Origin: Pannonibacter anstelovis
Lineage (GTDB): Bacteria; Pseudomonadota; Alphaproteobacteria; Rhizobiales; Stappiaceae
DNA length: 64,000 nucleotides
Assembly (NCBI RefSeq): GCF_036881715.1
Contig: NZ_JBAKBF010000007.1
Location: 62,001 to 126,000, forward strand
Direction of reading: 5' to 3'
A model generated the notes under the pieces. The model searched no databases. It saw only the letters and a list, made by a program, of their open reading frames with translations, and had not been told where the DNA came from. Position numbers and translations under genes: made by a program. Numbering within the stretch: the first letter of the stretch is position 1; the number at the start of each line of letters is the position of its first letter. Shown one piece after another: positions 7,322 to 15,996 of the stretch.

Positions 7322-9019
7322 TCAGGCCGCCCTGTTTCCGGCGATGGCTCTCTGCAGCAGCGCCAGGTTCTCCACGCATGCCACTTCCAGTGGCTCCTTG
7401 CGCCCGCGGATCGGCACCTGATGGAATGGACGCAGCGGTTCCTGCCACAGGCCCGAGGCTGTCAGGATTTCGCGCGAAATGGCACAGGTGGCATTGTGCT
7501 CCTTGGCAACGCCTTCCAGGCGGCTAGCGACATTGACCACGTCGCCCAGGGCTGTGAGACCCGATGCGACCCCATTGCGTCCATCAAGCCCGATACGGCC
7601 CAGAATGGCGGGGCCGCCATGCAGGCCGATGGCAATCCGCAAGGGGCCGCTCAACTGGGCCGCAAGGTCCCGGTTCACATGTTTGAGTTCCGCAGACAGG
7701 CTGACAATGGCCTGCAGTGCATCCCGTGAGCCTTGCTCAAAGGTGCTTTCAATGCCGAATAGGGCCATGATGCCGTCACCCATCACCTTGTCGATCATGC
7801 CGTTATGGCTGCGGATAACCCGCACGACGCTGTCTACATACCGGTTCAGGATAAAGACCACGTCGAAGGGAAGCCTGCCTTCACTCAAGGACGTAAAGCC
7901 GCGCAGATCCACAAACATGACGACCACAGGCTGTTCCGTACCCCAGCGGTAGCGGTCCTGCAGGCCTTCGCGGGGAATGGCCGTGCCGCCATGAAGCAGG
8001 GGTCGGACGACCAGATCCGTCTCGGGCCGGATCTGGCAGGCCAGGCGGACATTTTTGCCTGCATGGATGCGCTTGAGCACATGGGCCTCAGTCTCCCCGG
8101 GCGCATGCAATCCCGCGTCACCGGAGACAATCAGCGTGCGGCAGGTGGAGCAGCGGGCGCGGCCCCCGCAGACGGACATGACGGGCACGCCGCGCATGCG
8201 GCTGATTTCCAGCAGCGTCGGGCCGGGTCTGGCGCGGACGGTTTTTTCGCCCAGATAATGCACGGTGAAAGCCTTGCGCCTGGCCGGCGCCAGCTGGCGG
8301 GCCAGTGAAATGATCAGAACCAGCAAAAGAAGCGAAAAGAACGCTACACGGCTGATATCGGTGTAGACCTGCAGCTGGGCGGTCTGTTCTGCGGTGACCT
8401 TGAGCTGATACTGGCCTTCCAGAACCAGCCGCCGGGCACCATTGATCCAGCCCGTCAGCGACAGGACCGGTACAGCTGCGGCCAGCGTCAGCAGCATGCC
8501 GCTCCAGCGCGGATACCACGGCTTCAGCCGCAGCCAGAAGTGAATGCCGATACAGCCATGCAGCCATACGAGTACGAGCAGCAGGCTCTGCGTCACGCCG
8601 GAACCGGGCCAAAGCACTGACAGCTCATGCTGGTAGTCCATCTGTGCATTGTAGACCTCGACTGCGCCGCGGGTCATGTAGATGTGCCGGATCAGCAGAT
8701 AGGGAATGGACAGGCCCAGCAGGATCTGCACCGTTTCCCAGGCGGGCATACGGAAGGTGCGCCGCGCTGCGATGCGCCACAGTGCAAGGCCCACATGCAC
8801 GGCCAGGGCCCCATAAAGAGCGACAGTTCCAGGCCATGACCACCAGATGATGAGGCGCAGATCCTGCCCTTTCTGCATCCAGTCCAGCGATATGTTGCCG
8901 AGGGCATGATTGAGGAAATGGGTGCTGGCAAAGGCAAAGAGAATCAGCCCGGAATAAAGCCGCAACTGTTGTTGAAGCGATCCGTTGCCGGGCGGCGTGC
9001 GCATCTGCCGTGGTGCCAT
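7322..9019 (-). CDS. cyaC: CyaC-like membrane adenylate cyclase: cytochrome-b-type anchor, 2Fe-2S ferredoxin and class III cyclase
   Basis: 565 residues in three modules. Residues ~20-260 form about six membrane helices resembling the diheme succinate dehydrogenase anchor, with several His (THFLNHALG, HVGLALW, RHIYM, WLHGCIGIHFW). Residues ~270-360 are a ferredoxin domain with the CGGRARCSTC cluster motif and a distal Cys in LACQIRPE. Residues ~380-550 are a class III nucleotidyl cyclase: FVDLRGFTSLSE (metal Asp), DKVMGDGIMALFG (second Asp), and ALGDVVNVASRLE. The same architecture is described for Sinorhizobium meliloti CyaC, a cAMP-forming cyclase controlled by quinone redox state through its heme-binding anchor. 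The gene stands alone. Orthology is inferred from domain order, not alignment. Confidence 0.88.
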   Translation of the reverse strand: MAPRQMRTPPGNGSLQQQLRLYSGLILFAFASTHFLNHALGNISLDWMQKGQDLRLIIWWSWPGTVALYGALAVHVGLALWRIAARRTFRMPAWETVQILLGLSIPYLLIRHIYMTRGAVEVYNAQMDYQHELSVLWPGSGVTQSLLLVLVWLHGCIGIHFWLRLKPWYPRWSGMLLTLAAAVPVLSLTGWINGARRLVLEGQYQLKVTAEQTAQLQVYTDISRVAFFSLLLLVLIISLARQLAPARRKAFTVHYLGEKTVRARPGPTLLEISRMRGVPVMSVCGGRARCSTCRTLIVSGDAGLHAPGETEAHVLKRIHAGKNVRLACQIRPETDLVVRPLLHGGTAIPREGLQDRYRWGTEQPVVVMFVDLRGFTSLSEGRLPFDVVFILNRYVDSVVRVIRSHNGMIDKVMGDGIMALFGIESTFEQGSRDALQAIVSLSAELKHVNRDLAAQLSGPLRIAIGLHGGPAILGRIGLDGRNGVASGLTALGDVVNVASRLEGVAKEHNATCAISREILTASGLWQEPLRPFHQVPIRGRKEPLEVACVENLALLQRAIAGNRAA

Positions 9020-9215
9020 GGAATTGTCTCTTGAAACAGGAATTGAGTAAATACACGTAAGCTGCTGCAGTTTGAGCCTGCACGGGAAACATGCAAGCGG
9101 AATGATGCAGGCGGCGGAATACGGCAGCTCTCAATCAGGCCACCCGCAGGCGCGCCTTATCTTGATGAATCTGCTATGAGGCCCTCAATGTCCATCAACG
9201 TGAAGTGAGACTCGT

Positions 9216-9575
9216 ATGATCGTCTATGGAATCAAAAACTGCGACACGGTGAAGAAGGCCCGCGCCTTTCTGGATGGGGCCGGCGTGGCCTACACCTTCC
9301 ATGACTACAAGAAGGACGGTGCGGACGCGGAGAAGCTGGCGCAGTTTGTCGAGGCTTTCGGCTGGGAGCAGGTGCTGAACCGGCGCGGCACCACCTGGCG
9401 CAAGCTGCCGGATGAAGTCCAGGATGCAGTCAAGGACAATGCCAGCGCCATCGCCCTGATGCTGGAGCATCCCTCAACCATCAAGCGCCCCATTGCCGAA
9501 GCCAAGGGCCGCACCCTGCTGGGCTATGACCCGGTGACCTGGGAGATGGCGCTGGAAATGGGCGAACTGGGCTGA
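9216..9575 (+). CDS. ArsC/Spx-family reductase (YffB-like)
   Basis: 119 residues with a thioredoxin-like ArsC fold: N-terminal GIKNCDTVKKAR with a single active-site Cys, the middle YTFHDYKKDG, and the C-terminal PSTIKRPIAE block with the conserved Arg-Pro. The single Cys and the NCDT context fit the YffB/ArsC-like glutathione-dependent thiol reductases of unknown physiological substrate rather than a true arsenate reductase; no ars operon genes are nearby. It is monocistronic, convergent with the M15 peptidase gene. Confidence 0.88.
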   Translation: MIVYGIKNCDTVKKARAFLDGAGVAYTFHDYKKDGADAEKLAQFVEAFGWEQVLNRRGTTWRKLPDEVQDAVKDNASAIALMLEHPSTIKRPIAEAKGRTLLGYDPVTWEMALEMGELG

Positions 9576-9586
9576 TGCCGGGAATG

Positions 9587-9608
9587 GCCGGGGCATCGTG
9601 GCCCCGGC
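9587..9608. terminator. Hairpin between convergent genes
   Basis: GCCGGGG (9587-9593) pairs with CCCCGGC (9602-9608) across an 8-nt loop, between the ArsC-like stop and the M15 peptidase stop. There is no long T-run, so this is a moderate call. Confidence 0.4.
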
Positions 9609-9612
9609 TTGC

Positions 9613-10029
9613 CTACCACGTCCTGCGGGGGCCATTGTCGATGTGGTAGAAGCCGCCGGAGTAGCGCTTGTAGCCGCCAACCTCCGGCTGGGCGCGCAGG
9701 AAGGCAAGCACTTCCTGCGGGTCGCCGTTGACGCGGAAATCAACGGCGCGGCAATTGAGGTGGTAGGAATTGCCTGCGCCGCCCTTCCACCAGTTTTCCA
9801 GCCACCAGCGCTTGGTGGAGAGAACCGTCACCCGTCCGAAACGGTCTGACAGGCGATTGAGAACCTGCTTGAGATCACGCGGAACGCACCATTTGGTGTC
9901 GTTGTAGGTGATCTTGTCGGAAGATGGGGTGATCCAGCCCAGTCCGGTGATACCTGATACTGTGCCGCAACCGCTTAAGGACAGAGCGGCGGCAAGAAGG
10001 ATGGCATGGGTCGAGAAACGGCGGGTCAT
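9613..10029 (-). CDS. Lipoprotein, peptidase M15A (D-Ala-D-Ala carboxypeptidase/YcbK-like) family
   Basis: 138 residues. The N-terminus is a lipoprotein signal with lipobox LSGC (Cys21). The C-terminal half has the M15_3 metal-site pattern: SYHLNCRAVDFRV (His and Asp ligands) and FYHIDNGPRRTW (third His). M15A enzymes cut peptidoglycan stem peptides or D-Ala-D-Ala; here the protein would be lipid-anchored in the envelope. The usual Gly of SxHxxGxAxD is replaced (HLNCRAVD), an oddity shared by some YcbK-like members. Upstream (10030-10215) is non-coding. Confidence 0.78.
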   Translation of the reverse strand: MTRRFSTHAILLAAALSLSGCGTVSGITGLGWITPSSDKITYNDTKWCVPRDLKQVLNRLSDRFGRVTVLSTKRWWLENWWKGGAGNSYHLNCRAVDFRVNGDPQEVLAFLRAQPEVGGYKRYSGGFYHIDNGPRRTW

Positions 10030-10163
10030 GAATTCGGCCTTGCTGGATCAGTGTCCCCCTGAGCCCAAAACTCGGCCTTGAAAGTTAAAATTGTCATGAA
10101 AAACAAGGTTAACAGTTCATGTAGATGCTGCTGCGCGCATCTTTGCGGCCTTCAGCGCCTAAG

Positions 10164-10194
10164 AAAAAGGCCCGGAGCCTGAGGCGTCCGGGCC
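10164..10194 (-). terminator. Rho-independent terminator of the FKBP-rhodanese gene
   Basis: On the minus strand GGCCCGGA pairs with TCCGGGCC (10194-10187 with 10176-10169), followed by five T (10168-10164), 22 bp after the stop codon. Confidence 0.75.
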
Positions 10195-10215
10195 GCAGCC
10201 GTCAAGCCTGTCCGT

Positions 10216-10965
10216 TCAGGGCAGCTTCGGTGCTTCCACTTCGCCGCCCGTGGCGATCCAGCTCATGATGCCGTCCTGTACATTGGCAACCTTGGTCAGG
10301 CCTGCCTGCTCGGACAGATACTTGGCCAGCATGCCGCTGCGGTTTCCGGTGCGGCAGAGCAGGATGACTTCATCGTCCGGAGACGCGATGATCTTCTCCA
10401 GTTCCGGCCCGAAATCAGGGTTCACCTGACCGGCCGCGTCGAAGAACGTCACAAGGTGCGAACCGGGAATGACGCCGGTTTCACGCCATTCCTCTTCGGT
10501 GCGAATGTCGATTACCGGAACGCCAGCGGCCATGCGGGCCTTCAGGGCGCCGTTGTCGAGATCGGTGAAGCTCTTGGCCTTCACGTCCAGCAGCTCGATC
10601 TCGAAGCGCAGGGTGGCATTCGGCGGAATGACGCCGCCTGCACCGCGCGGACCGTAGGCCAGTTCCGGCGGTATGGTCAGTTCGCGCTTGCCACCCACCT
10701 TCATGCCGACAACGCCCTGCTCCCAGCCCGGGATCACGCGGCGCTCGCCAAGGGTGAAGCTGAAGGGCGTGCCACGGTCGACGCTGCTGTCGAACTTGGT
10801 GCCATCCATCAGCCAGCCGGTGTAATGAACAAAGACCGTGTTGCCCACATCAGCCTCTGCCCCGGTGCCGATCTGAATATCCTTGATCTGCATTTCCTCT
10901 GCCTGCGTCTGTGCCGTCAGGGCAAGCATCAGCGAAAAGACTGCGGCCACCAGTGGCTTCAACAT
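10216..10965 (-). CDS. Periplasmic FKBP-type prolyl isomerase fused to a rhodanese domain
   Basis: 249 residues. A signal peptide (cut near TQAEE) precedes an FKBP domain at ~25-130 with the full active-site set: VHYTGWLMDG, FDSSVDRG, VIPGWEQGVVGMKVGG, and ELAYGPRGAGGVIPPNATLRFEIELL. Residues ~135-245 are a single rhodanese domain with PVIDIRTEEEW and the catalytic-loop Cys in LLCRTGNRSG. FKBPs catalyse prolyl cis-trans isomerisation; rhodaneses transfer or carry sulfane sulfur. The fusion suggests a periplasmic folding factor linked to thiol/sulfur chemistry; that role is inference. It is monocistronic with its own terminator. Confidence 0.92.
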   Translation of the reverse strand: MLKPLVAAVFSLMLALTAQTQAEEMQIKDIQIGTGAEADVGNTVFVHYTGWLMDGTKFDSSVDRGTPFSFTLGERRVIPGWEQGVVGMKVGGKRELTIPPELAYGPRGAGGVIPPNATLRFEIELLDVKAKSFTDLDNGALKARMAAGVPVIDIRTEEEWRETGVIPGSHLVTFFDAAGQVNPDFGPELEKIIASPDDEVILLCRTGNRSGMLAKYLSEQAGLTKVANVQDGIMSWIATGGEVEAPKLP

Positions 10966-11062
10966 GACTGCCTCACGACTAACGCCGGGTCACGATGAAC
11001 CGGCTCTTGGCCTGAACTGTTCAGACCCGGCGGCTCAAGTCAAGGGCAGGACGCCTGCTGCT

Positions 11063-11407
11063 TCAGTCCTTCAAAGCGTAGTAACGCCGTGCAAGAGCTC
11101 TCTGGCGGTTCATCGAAAACAGGGCTGCCTTGGCTGGCGGCACATCATATTCGATGCCCGCATTGGACCCGGAGCGCCAGCGCAAGGTGGCCAGCGCGAC
11201 CGTGTTCTCAAGCTCGTCGAAGAGGATGATCTCGTCCGGCAATGCAACATCCACCGGCAGCTTAAGTCTTGCGCCGCCGGGGGACATGTCACTGATCACG
11301 CAGTCACAGAGAAAGTTATTGTCACAATCGACAATACGGCCTGCGCGCAGACGTGTCTTCTGGCGCTTATGACGGCGCATGTCGGTGAACTCTTGAGCTT
11401 CGGGCAC
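11063..11407 (-). CDS. PilZ-domain protein
   Basis: 114 residues, a single PilZ domain with the c-di-GMP binding signature: RRHKRQKTRLRAG at the N-terminus (RxxxR) and DMSPGGARLKLP (D/NxSxxG). Single-domain PilZ proteins are receptors for cyclic di-GMP that act on motility, exopolysaccharide or transcription partners. The start ATG is followed by MPEAQEFTDMRRHKR; the later Met at the DMRRH position would still keep the domain, so the N-terminal boundary could be shorter. Monocistronic. Confidence 0.88.
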   Translation of the reverse strand: MPEAQEFTDMRRHKRQKTRLRAGRIVDCDNNFLCDCVISDMSPGGARLKLPVDVALPDEIILFDELENTVALATLRWRSGSNAGIEYDVPPAKAALFSMNRQRALARRYYALKD

Positions 11408-11480
11408 AGTTTGAGCTCCATCTTCTGGTTGATGGATTTTCCATAGAGTTACCCTGCGTTAGAGTTGCCGATCAAGCGCT

Positions 11481-12446
11481 TCACATCCGGGGGAATGGCG
11501 TTTCTGCAACTGGGGTTACCGGTTTGCCAACGCTGAACCAGTTTTTGAGATTATCGACCACCAGTTGGCCCATCGCATCGCGTGTGGCGACGGAGGCAGA
11601 GCCTACATGCGGCAGAAGCACTGCGTTCGGCAGATCCTGGAGTGCCTGCGGCACATGCGGCTCATGCTCGAACACATCAAGACCGGCGGCCATGATGGTT
11701 CCCTTCTTCAGCGCCTCGATGAGAACTGTCTCGTTGACCACGGAGCCGCGGCCAATGTTGATGAGTACGCCGTCCGGCCCCAGCGCTTCCAGAACGCGTT
11801 CGCCCACCATGTGCTCGGTTTCCGGACCGCCGGGGGCCACGATCATCAGCGTGTCAACGGCCTCGGCCAGCGACACGAGGCTGGAATGATAGGTGTAGTC
11901 CACGCCCGCCTGCTTGCTGCGGCCATGGTAATGCACGCTCATGCCGAAGGCCTCGGCACGGGTGGCAATCGCCTTTCCGATACGGCCAAGGCCGAAGATG
12001 CCGAGCGTGCGCCCGCGCAGGGTGCCTGGCGTCAGGCGGTAGGCACCCTTCTTCTCCCAGTTGCCGTCCCGAAGCCAGCGTTCTGCGGCGGAAAGCTCAC
12101 GGATGGTCATGATCATCAGGCCGATTGCCGTGTCGGCAACTTCCTCGGTCAGCACATCCGGTGTGTTGGTGACGATGATGCCGCGTGTGCCGCAGTGGCG
12201 GGCATCCACCTTGTCGTAGCCGACGCCAAAGTTGGAGACGATTTCGAGGTTCGGGAACCGGTCGATGAAGGGCTGGTCCACGTGGAAGAAGCTGACCGCG
12301 ATGCCACGGATGATGGCCTCACGCTCCTTCAGGAAGGCTTCCGCGTCTTCTGCTTCATACAGCTTGTGCAGGGTGAAATGCGGCTCGAGGCCGTCGATGA
12401 TCATGTCCCGGAGCGGGGAGGGGATCAGGATGTCGGGCTTGCTCAT
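11481..12446 (-). CDS. D-isomer 2-hydroxyacid dehydrogenase (glyoxylate/hydroxypyruvate reductase-like)
   Basis: 321 residues. A nucleotide-binding GLGRIGKAIA loop, the catalytic Arg in INIGRGSVVNE, Glu in LDVFEHEPH and His in LLPHVGSAS are all present. The enzyme reduces a 2-keto acid with NAD(P)H or the reverse. The start at 12446 is chosen over 12539 because AAGGAA lies 5 nt before it and homology begins at MSKPDILIPSP; the longer frame would overlap the upstream gene. It is 52 bp downstream of the creatininase-like gene on the same strand and probably cotranscribed. Confidence 0.9.
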   Translation of the reverse strand: MSKPDILIPSPLRDMIIDGLEPHFTLHKLYEAEDAEAFLKEREAIIRGIAVSFFHVDQPFIDRFPNLEIVSNFGVGYDKVDARHCGTRGIIVTNTPDVLTEEVADTAIGLMIMTIRELSAAERWLRDGNWEKKGAYRLTPGTLRGRTLGIFGLGRIGKAIATRAEAFGMSVHYHGRSKQAGVDYTYHSSLVSLAEAVDTLMIVAPGGPETEHMVGERVLEALGPDGVLINIGRGSVVNETVLIEALKKGTIMAAGLDVFEHEPHVPQALQDLPNAVLLPHVGSASVATRDAMGQLVVDNLKNWFSVGKPVTPVAETPFPRM

Positions 12447-12498
12447 GGCGTTTCCTTGGAAGCGTGCTGTTGTTCTGCTGAGTGAAGGCGTCAGGTGT

Positions 12499-13308
12499 TC
12501 AGGCGCCGGGACACCAGAGGCGGGAGAGATCGAAGGCATGGATGTCCTTCAGAAGCTCGACAAAGCCTGCTGCGGCATGGTCCAGCGAGGCCTTGCCCTT
12601 TTCCGCTGTGGCGCGGGCTGCATTCCCAACCGCGCCTGCGGGGTTGAGATCCTGCGCCTTCCAGCCGAACTGCTGCTGGCCGTGGCCGCGCAGATATTTG
12701 AACTCCTTGATGAAGTCCTGCTGGGTGGACGTGAAGTCGGTGGCCTTGTCCATGCGCACCAGATCCGGCTGCAGGTGCAGCATGATGGAGGTTTCGATGT
12801 CGCCGCCATGGATGCCATAGGTGAACTCGTCCGCCGGGAACACGCCCTCCGGCTGGCCGAAGCGGGACCAGGCCGTGGCGGTGACCAGCATCTCGTGGCT
12901 GATGCGCAGCTCCCGCGCCACGATGTCGATGATGGGCACATTGCCACCGTGGGAATTGATCAGCACCAGCTTGCGGATACCGGCGCGGGCGACGCTTTCG
13001 CCGATATCGATCCAGGCGCGGGTCAGGGTTTCCCACGAGATCGTCAGCGTGCCGGGCGAGGAAATATGCTCGTTCGACTTGCCGATCTGCTGAACGGGCA
13101 GGAACGTGACCGGCAGGTCCTCGGGCAGAAGCTCCAGCGTGCGTGCGATCTGGCCTTCGGCAATGGCGGTGTCGGTCCACACCGGCAGATGGGGGCCATG
13201 CTGCTCTATGGCTGCCACCGGCAGGACGGCAATCCAGTTGCGTGTATCTGAGCCGGAGAATTCGGCCGTGGTCATCTCATGCCAGAAACGGCGCGGCAGG
13301 GCAGGCAT
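12499..13308 (-). CDS. Creatininase-family amidohydrolase
   Basis: 269 residues with the creatininase/MftE metal-binding motifs: PVAAIEQHGPHLPVWTD (Glu, His, Asp ligands), NSHGGN, and GIHGGDIETS. The family hydrolyses creatinine or other cyclic/peptide amides at a Zn or Mn site. Context with a 2-hydroxyacid dehydrogenase immediately downstream suggests a small-molecule catabolic pair rather than creatinine use; the substrate is not predictable from sequence. Confidence 0.88.
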   Translation of the reverse strand: MPALPRRFWHEMTTAEFSGSDTRNWIAVLPVAAIEQHGPHLPVWTDTAIAEGQIARTLELLPEDLPVTFLPVQQIGKSNEHISSPGTLTISWETLTRAWIDIGESVARAGIRKLVLINSHGGNVPIIDIVARELRISHEMLVTATAWSRFGQPEGVFPADEFTYGIHGGDIETSIMLHLQPDLVRMDKATDFTSTQQDFIKEFKYLRGHGQQQFGWKAQDLNPAGAVGNAARATAEKGKASLDHAAAGFVELLKDIHAFDLSRLWCPGA

Positions 13309-13491
13309 GTTGTGAAACCTTCTGAAGGAACAATCAGGACAGGGCTGCCAGACTAGCGGGGTGCAAGCCTGCCGTCATTCCCCTTGTTGCATCAGGAGAG
13401 GCTTGCCCCTGCCTTGCTTCACGCAAATCTGATCAAATCACTTAACGCCTGTTAAGAAACCGGCAATGCGGGTGGCGGTACCCTCTACGGC

Positions 13492-14493
13492 ATGGTGAGT
13501 GTGCTTGCAGGCCTTTCTGCCGGCATCGGCTCCCGTGCCGATCCGGCCTCGGCTGCCATACGGGACGCTGCTCCTCAAGGTGAACGCGAGGGGCGGGACT
13601 ATGCTGCTCGCCGCAGTGCCGCCAACCCCCAGGCCACGGCCGCACTCTCGGGCGCCGCGCCGACGCTCCGCGCGGATGCGGTGCAGTTTCTTCAAGGATT
13701 GAACGAGGACGGCAGCAGCCTGCGCGACGTCCGGCGCAGCCGAAGCGCAGAGGGCGAAGAACCGCAGGCCCGGTCTGCAACAGGCTCCCGCAGGGGATCT
13801 GCCGGTGAAGGAGGTACGGCCTCTGCCGGGGACGTACAGCCTGAGGCGCGTGGCGGCGCTTCGGCTTCTTCCCCTGCAGGTGGTTCGTCTGCTGCGGAGG
13901 AGGGGCAGGAGGCCGGCAGTGGCGGTGCGGCCGGAGAGACCGAGCTGACGGAGGAAGAACAGAAGCAGGTCAAGGAGCTTCAGGCCCGCGACCGGGAAGT
14001 CCGGGCACATGAGCAGGCCCATGCGCGGGTCGGCGGCGCTTATGCCGGAGCACCGAGCTATACCTTCCAGCAGGGGCCGGACAAGCAGCGTTACGCCATT
14101 GGCGGCGAGGTGCAGATCGACACTTCCGCCGAGCGCACACCGGAAGCTACCGCACGCAAGATGCAGATCGTCATCCGGGCAGCGCTGGCACCTGCCGAAC
14201 CGTCTTCGCAGGATCTGCGTGTGGCCCAGCAGGCCCGCGCCAGCCTTCAGGAAGCGCAGGCCGAGATGCGCGCACAGGCGGCGGAAGAACTGCGCGGCGG
14301 GGATGAGGCCGAAGGATCCGGCGGCACGGCGCCGGCGGATGAACGGCGGCCCGACGAAGAAGAAGCACGTGAGGAGAGTGGCGAAGAGGACAGCCGCCGC
14401 GCTGACCGGGCTTCGGCCCGCACCGCCTATGAACAGGCCCGCACCCTCTTTGGCGGTGGCGGTTCCAGCTCACAGCCCGGGCTTGTAGCCTGA
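13492..14493 (+). CDS. SprA-related putative metalloprotease (CJM1_0395-like family)
   Basis: 333 residues. The N-terminal half is low-complexity (Ala/Gly/Ser/Glu/Arg). A conserved core at ~160-240 reads VRAHEQAHARVGG, then YTFQQGPDKQRYAIGGEV, the hallmark of SprA-related proteins; HEQAH is a HExxH-type zinc-protease motif. The C-terminus is a charged, Glu/Arg-rich predicted helix. The start is uncertain: no clear ribosome-binding site precedes ATG 13492. A dyad CTTAAC-GCCT-GTTAAG at 13441-13456 lies in the promoter region. The cellular role of the family is not established. Confidence 0.8.
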   Translation: MVSVLAGLSAGIGSRADPASAAIRDAAPQGEREGRDYAARRSAANPQATAALSGAAPTLRADAVQFLQGLNEDGSSLRDVRRSRSAEGEEPQARSATGSRRGSAGEGGTASAGDVQPEARGGASASSPAGGSSAAEEGQEAGSGGAAGETELTEEEQKQVKELQARDREVRAHEQAHARVGGAYAGAPSYTFQQGPDKQRYAIGGEVQIDTSAERTPEATARKMQIVIRAALAPAEPSSQDLRVAQQARASLQEAQAEMRAQAAEELRGGDEAEGSGGTAPADERRPDEEEAREESGEEDSRRADRASARTAYEQARTLFGGGGSSSQPGLVA

Positions 14494-14598
14494 GCCGCGT
14501 CACCATATCTTCACTTGCAAGCGCCTGCCCGCTTGCCTAGTTAGCACGCACCTCCGTGCCGCCCTATCGCTGGCGGTTCCCCTTCAGGATCAGTTCCG

Positions 14599-15747
14599 AT
14601 GTCTGCTATTCGCCGTTCGCGCCATGCCGTTGGCGTGGTTTTCTTCGTCATTGGCACCATGATCGGTGTCTGGGCTTCGCGTATCCCGGATATCAAAATC
14701 ATCCTTGGCGTTGACGAAAGCGGCTTTGGCATGGTGCTGCTGGTGATGGCTTCCGGCGCCTTCATTTCCCTTCCAGTCACAGGCCGCATGGTCGACGTAT
14801 GGGGCGGCGCACGCATGACCAAGGTGGCCGTTGCGGTCACGCTTGCGCTGTTTGCCAGCCTTTCCTTCGGCGTATCCGTTGTGGTGATTGCACCCATTGC
14901 CTTTCTCTTCGGATTTTCGATGGGCTGTCTCGACGTGTCGATGAATGCCTGGGGTGTTGAGGTGGAGCAGGCGCTCGGCCGCCCGGTCATGTCCTCCTAT
15001 CACGGGCTGTACAGCCTCGGGGCGGGCGTTGGTGCCGGAGTGGGGGCGGCCGCCCTCAGGCTGGATCTGACGGTGCCGCAGCATTTCCTGGGCTGGAGCG
15101 TGCTCCTGCTGGCGGTTATCCTCTGGGTGTTCCGCACGCCCTGGGTATCTGTGCGGGCGGAAAAGGGCGGCGAAAAGGCGCCGCTCTTTGCCATTCCGCG
15201 CGGGGCGCTGTTCTTTGCCGGTGTCATGGCGCTGGTGGCGGCGCTGGCGGAAGGGGCCATCACCGACTGGGCCGCGCTTTACCAGATCCAGGAGCTGGGC
15301 ATCGACGATTCCACGGCTGCGGTCGGTTTTGCCGTGTTTTCCGTTGCCATGGTGGTGATGCGCCTGTCCGGCGACCAGCTGATCGCACGCTTCGGACCGG
15401 TGCCGGTGGCCCGGATCAGCGGCATTGCGGCTGTCACCGGTGCAGCGCTTCTGGTCATGGGCGGACCAGTCTGGGTGATCTGGATCGCATGCCTGATCAT
15501 GGGCCTTGGCAATGCGGTCATCTTCCCGCTGGCGATGTCACGGGCTGCAGCAGAGCCGGGTACGTCCAAGGGTGCGGCACTCGCCTCCGTCGCGACACTT
15601 GGTTATGGCGCCTTCCTCTTTGGCCCGCCGGTACTGGGCTTCATCGGCCATGCAATGTCGCTGCGCACATCCTTCCTTGTGGTTGCGCTGCTGGCGCTGC
15701 TGATCCCGCTGCTGGCCGGAACGCTGAAGGTCAGCCGGAAGGCCTAG
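14599..15747 (+). CDS. MFS transporter (YbjJ-like)
   Basis: 382 residues with about twelve hydrophobic segments. The first helix GTMIGVWASRIPDIK and the MGCLDVSMNAWGVEVE segment in helix 4-5 are typical of the YbjJ-type branch of the major facilitator superfamily (inner-membrane, secondary transport, substrate unknown, sugar-efflux-like). It follows the SprA-like gene by 105 bp with its own leader and probably its own promoter. Nothing in the neighbourhood fixes a substrate. Confidence 0.88.
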   Translation: MSAIRRSRHAVGVVFFVIGTMIGVWASRIPDIKIILGVDESGFGMVLLVMASGAFISLPVTGRMVDVWGGARMTKVAVAVTLALFASLSFGVSVVVIAPIAFLFGFSMGCLDVSMNAWGVEVEQALGRPVMSSYHGLYSLGAGVGAGVGAAALRLDLTVPQHFLGWSVLLLAVILWVFRTPWVSVRAEKGGEKAPLFAIPRGALFFAGVMALVAALAEGAITDWAALYQIQELGIDDSTAAVGFAVFSVAMVVMRLSGDQLIARFGPVPVARISGIAAVTGAALLVMGGPVWVIWIACLIMGLGNAVIFPLAMSRAAAEPGTSKGAALASVATLGYGAFLFGPPVLGFIGHAMSLRTSFLVVALLALLIPLLAGTLKVSRKA

Positions 15748-15780
15748 AGGACTGCTCCCAGCGGTGCCATTCCGGAGGCG

Positions 15781-15946
15781 GTCACCCCGGCCTTCGAGCC
15801 GGGGTCTACTCGTTTCCAGAGCGGTGAAGCTGACGCGTGGCGCGGAGGCCTGCTCCGGCCGGGTGCCTGCCGCAAGACTGTGGAAGCAAGCACCGCTCTG
15901 CAAGCGAGTAGGCCCCGGGTCTGCGCTTCGCTTCGCCCGGGGCGAC
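15781..15946. repeat. Intergenic palindromic repeat element
   Basis: About 166 bp between convergent genes. Outer ends are inverted (GTCACCCCGG at the left; CCGGGGCGAC at the right). Inside, 15806-15826 and 15891-15911 are inverted copies matching at 19 of 21 positions, and CCCCGGC/GCCGGGG (15785-15804) plus CCCCGGG/CCCGGGG (15913-15942) form terminal hairpins. GTCA(C/T)CCCGG-ended palindromes are a common dispersed intergenic repeat in alphaproteobacteria. The element could also act as a bidirectional transcription stop here. Confidence 0.7.
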
Positions 15947-15996
15947 GCCGAGGCAAGGTGCGGCTCCCATTGCCATCGTCGTGTTGCGGCTCGGCG

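Noticed and set aside
13441..13456. CtrA site suspected at CTTAACGCCTGTTAAG
   Set aside because: The TTAA boxes are separated by 6 bp, not the 7 bp of the CtrA consensus; kept only as a dyad.
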